NCBI GenBank assembly: GCA_035295745.1
Contig: DATGIL010000096.1
Location: forward strand, 1 to 64,000
From: JAIQFL01 sp035295745
GTDB taxonomy: Bacteria > Acidobacteriota > Terriglobia > Bryobacterales > Bryobacteraceae
Direction of reading: 5' to 3'
DNA: 64,000 bases
Shown: positions 63,648 to 64,000 of the stretch, piece by piece
Numbering within the stretch: the first letter of the stretch is position 1
Layout: every line of letters starts with the position of its first letter
Program-made: the position numbers and the translations under genes
Notes under the pieces: generated by a model
What the model was told of the DNA's origin: nothing
The model's input: the letters and a program-made list of their open reading frames with translations, nothing else
The model's database searches: none

Positions 63648-64000
63648 GTGCCGGAGCCCAACTACCATCCCGAAGCTCCACTTCCCGCCACGCCGCAACC
63701 TCGTTATGCGCTCCTCATCCAAATCGCCAGCCTCCTGGCTACCGGCACGCTCCTCTGGATGAACACCATCTCGCCCAAGCTGCATCGATACTCCTGGGCC
63801 ACTCTGATCGGGAACGCGCTCGGATACACGCTGTTTGCGTGTGCCTCGAGCGCCGCGATCACCGGCAGTCTGCTGTTCGCGATCCCGCGCACCGACCGGC
63901 GCGATGTGCTGTGGAAGACCTTGCGCGCTTCGGCGGCGGGCGCCTGGTTCGCTCCCGCCATCATCCTGCTCTCGGAATTCTCACCCGCATCGCTGGCGGC
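63648..64000 (+). CDS. Membrane protein, N-terminal part (runs off the window)
   Basis: An open frame from GTG 63648 continues past the window edge without a stop. It reads VPEPNYHPEAPLPATPQP, then YALLIQIASLLATGTLLWMN, TLIGNALGYTLFACASSAAI, AITGSLLFAIPRTDRRDVLW and WFAPAIILLSEFSPASLA. That is a Pro-rich N-terminus followed by at least three likely TM helices. The family cannot be decided from this part. It has no close ribosome site, and the first in-frame ATG lies too far downstream. It is divergent from the dehydrogenase, with 93 nt between starts. Confidence 0.6.
   Translation, partial: MPEPNYHPEAPLPATPQPRYALLIQIASLLATGTLLWMNTISPKLHRYSWATLIGNALGYTLFACASSAAITGSLLFAIPRTDRRDVLWKTLRASAAGAWFAPAIILLSEFSPASLA

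Overview
The window looks like chromosomal DNA of an acidobacterium of the Solibacter/Bryobacter type. This is inferred from gene families, not from a marker gene. The signs are an ADOP-type MacB/FtsX permease, two very large Oar-like TonB receptors with an N-terminal carboxypeptidase-regulatory domain, a DNA-binding-domain/PD40 beta-propeller protein, paired S9 peptidases, many c-type cytochromes, GC-rich coding DNA and imuA/imuB. No rRNA, tRNA or CRISPR array was found.

Layout. 1-1311 is decaying DNA: a frameshifted histidine kinase, a frameshifted response regulator cut off by an IS66-type end, and two transposition-gene tails joined head to head. 1427-10878 holds a permease, a toroid/ankyrin protein with a CxxCH motif, a sensor-like beta-propeller protein, a STAS protein and a phosphoesterase. 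10967-14923 is a glycosylation-like locus: a DXD glycosyltransferase, a 670-residue protein of unknown function, a Lys/Pro/Ala/Gly pentapeptide-repeat protein and a GT2 enzyme. A REP-like palindrome array (14984-15205) follows. 15217-19221 is a three-gene periplasmic redox operon (beta-propeller, SCO1-like, cytochrome c fused to a type-1 periplasmic binding protein). 19321-22600 has a secreted protein, a tiny membrane ORF, aquaporin and a small multiheme cytochrome.

22713-35987 is rich in cell-surface chemistry. It contains an overlapping GT4/dioxygenase/acyltransferase cassette, a 2044-residue multicopper oxidase coupled by TAATG to a GINT1-like beta-propeller protein, and a GT4/MFS/GT1 operon. 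36129-49746 has two TonB receptors; the second heads an operon with two S9 peptidases, a probable peptide uptake and digestion unit. 50094-58139 has a heptaheme-TPR protein, a long Hsp70, an IS66 pseudogene, a HEAT protein and a POTRA-only BamA relative.

The right end carries imuA-imuB (mutagenic repair, without dnaE2 in view). Immediately after comes a two-gene TIR/KGGVGR-ATPase module joined by an ATGA overlap. This is the best candidate in the window for a conflict or anti-phage system. A zinc alcohol dehydrogenase and the start of a membrane protein gene close the window.

Several genes carry frameshifts or lack a normal start codon: 360, about 765, about 40715, 55380, 55454, the TIR start and the 33577/33643 start. 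Two of the frameshifts are each explained by one surplus G in a G run, so sequencing or assembly error must be weighed against real decay.
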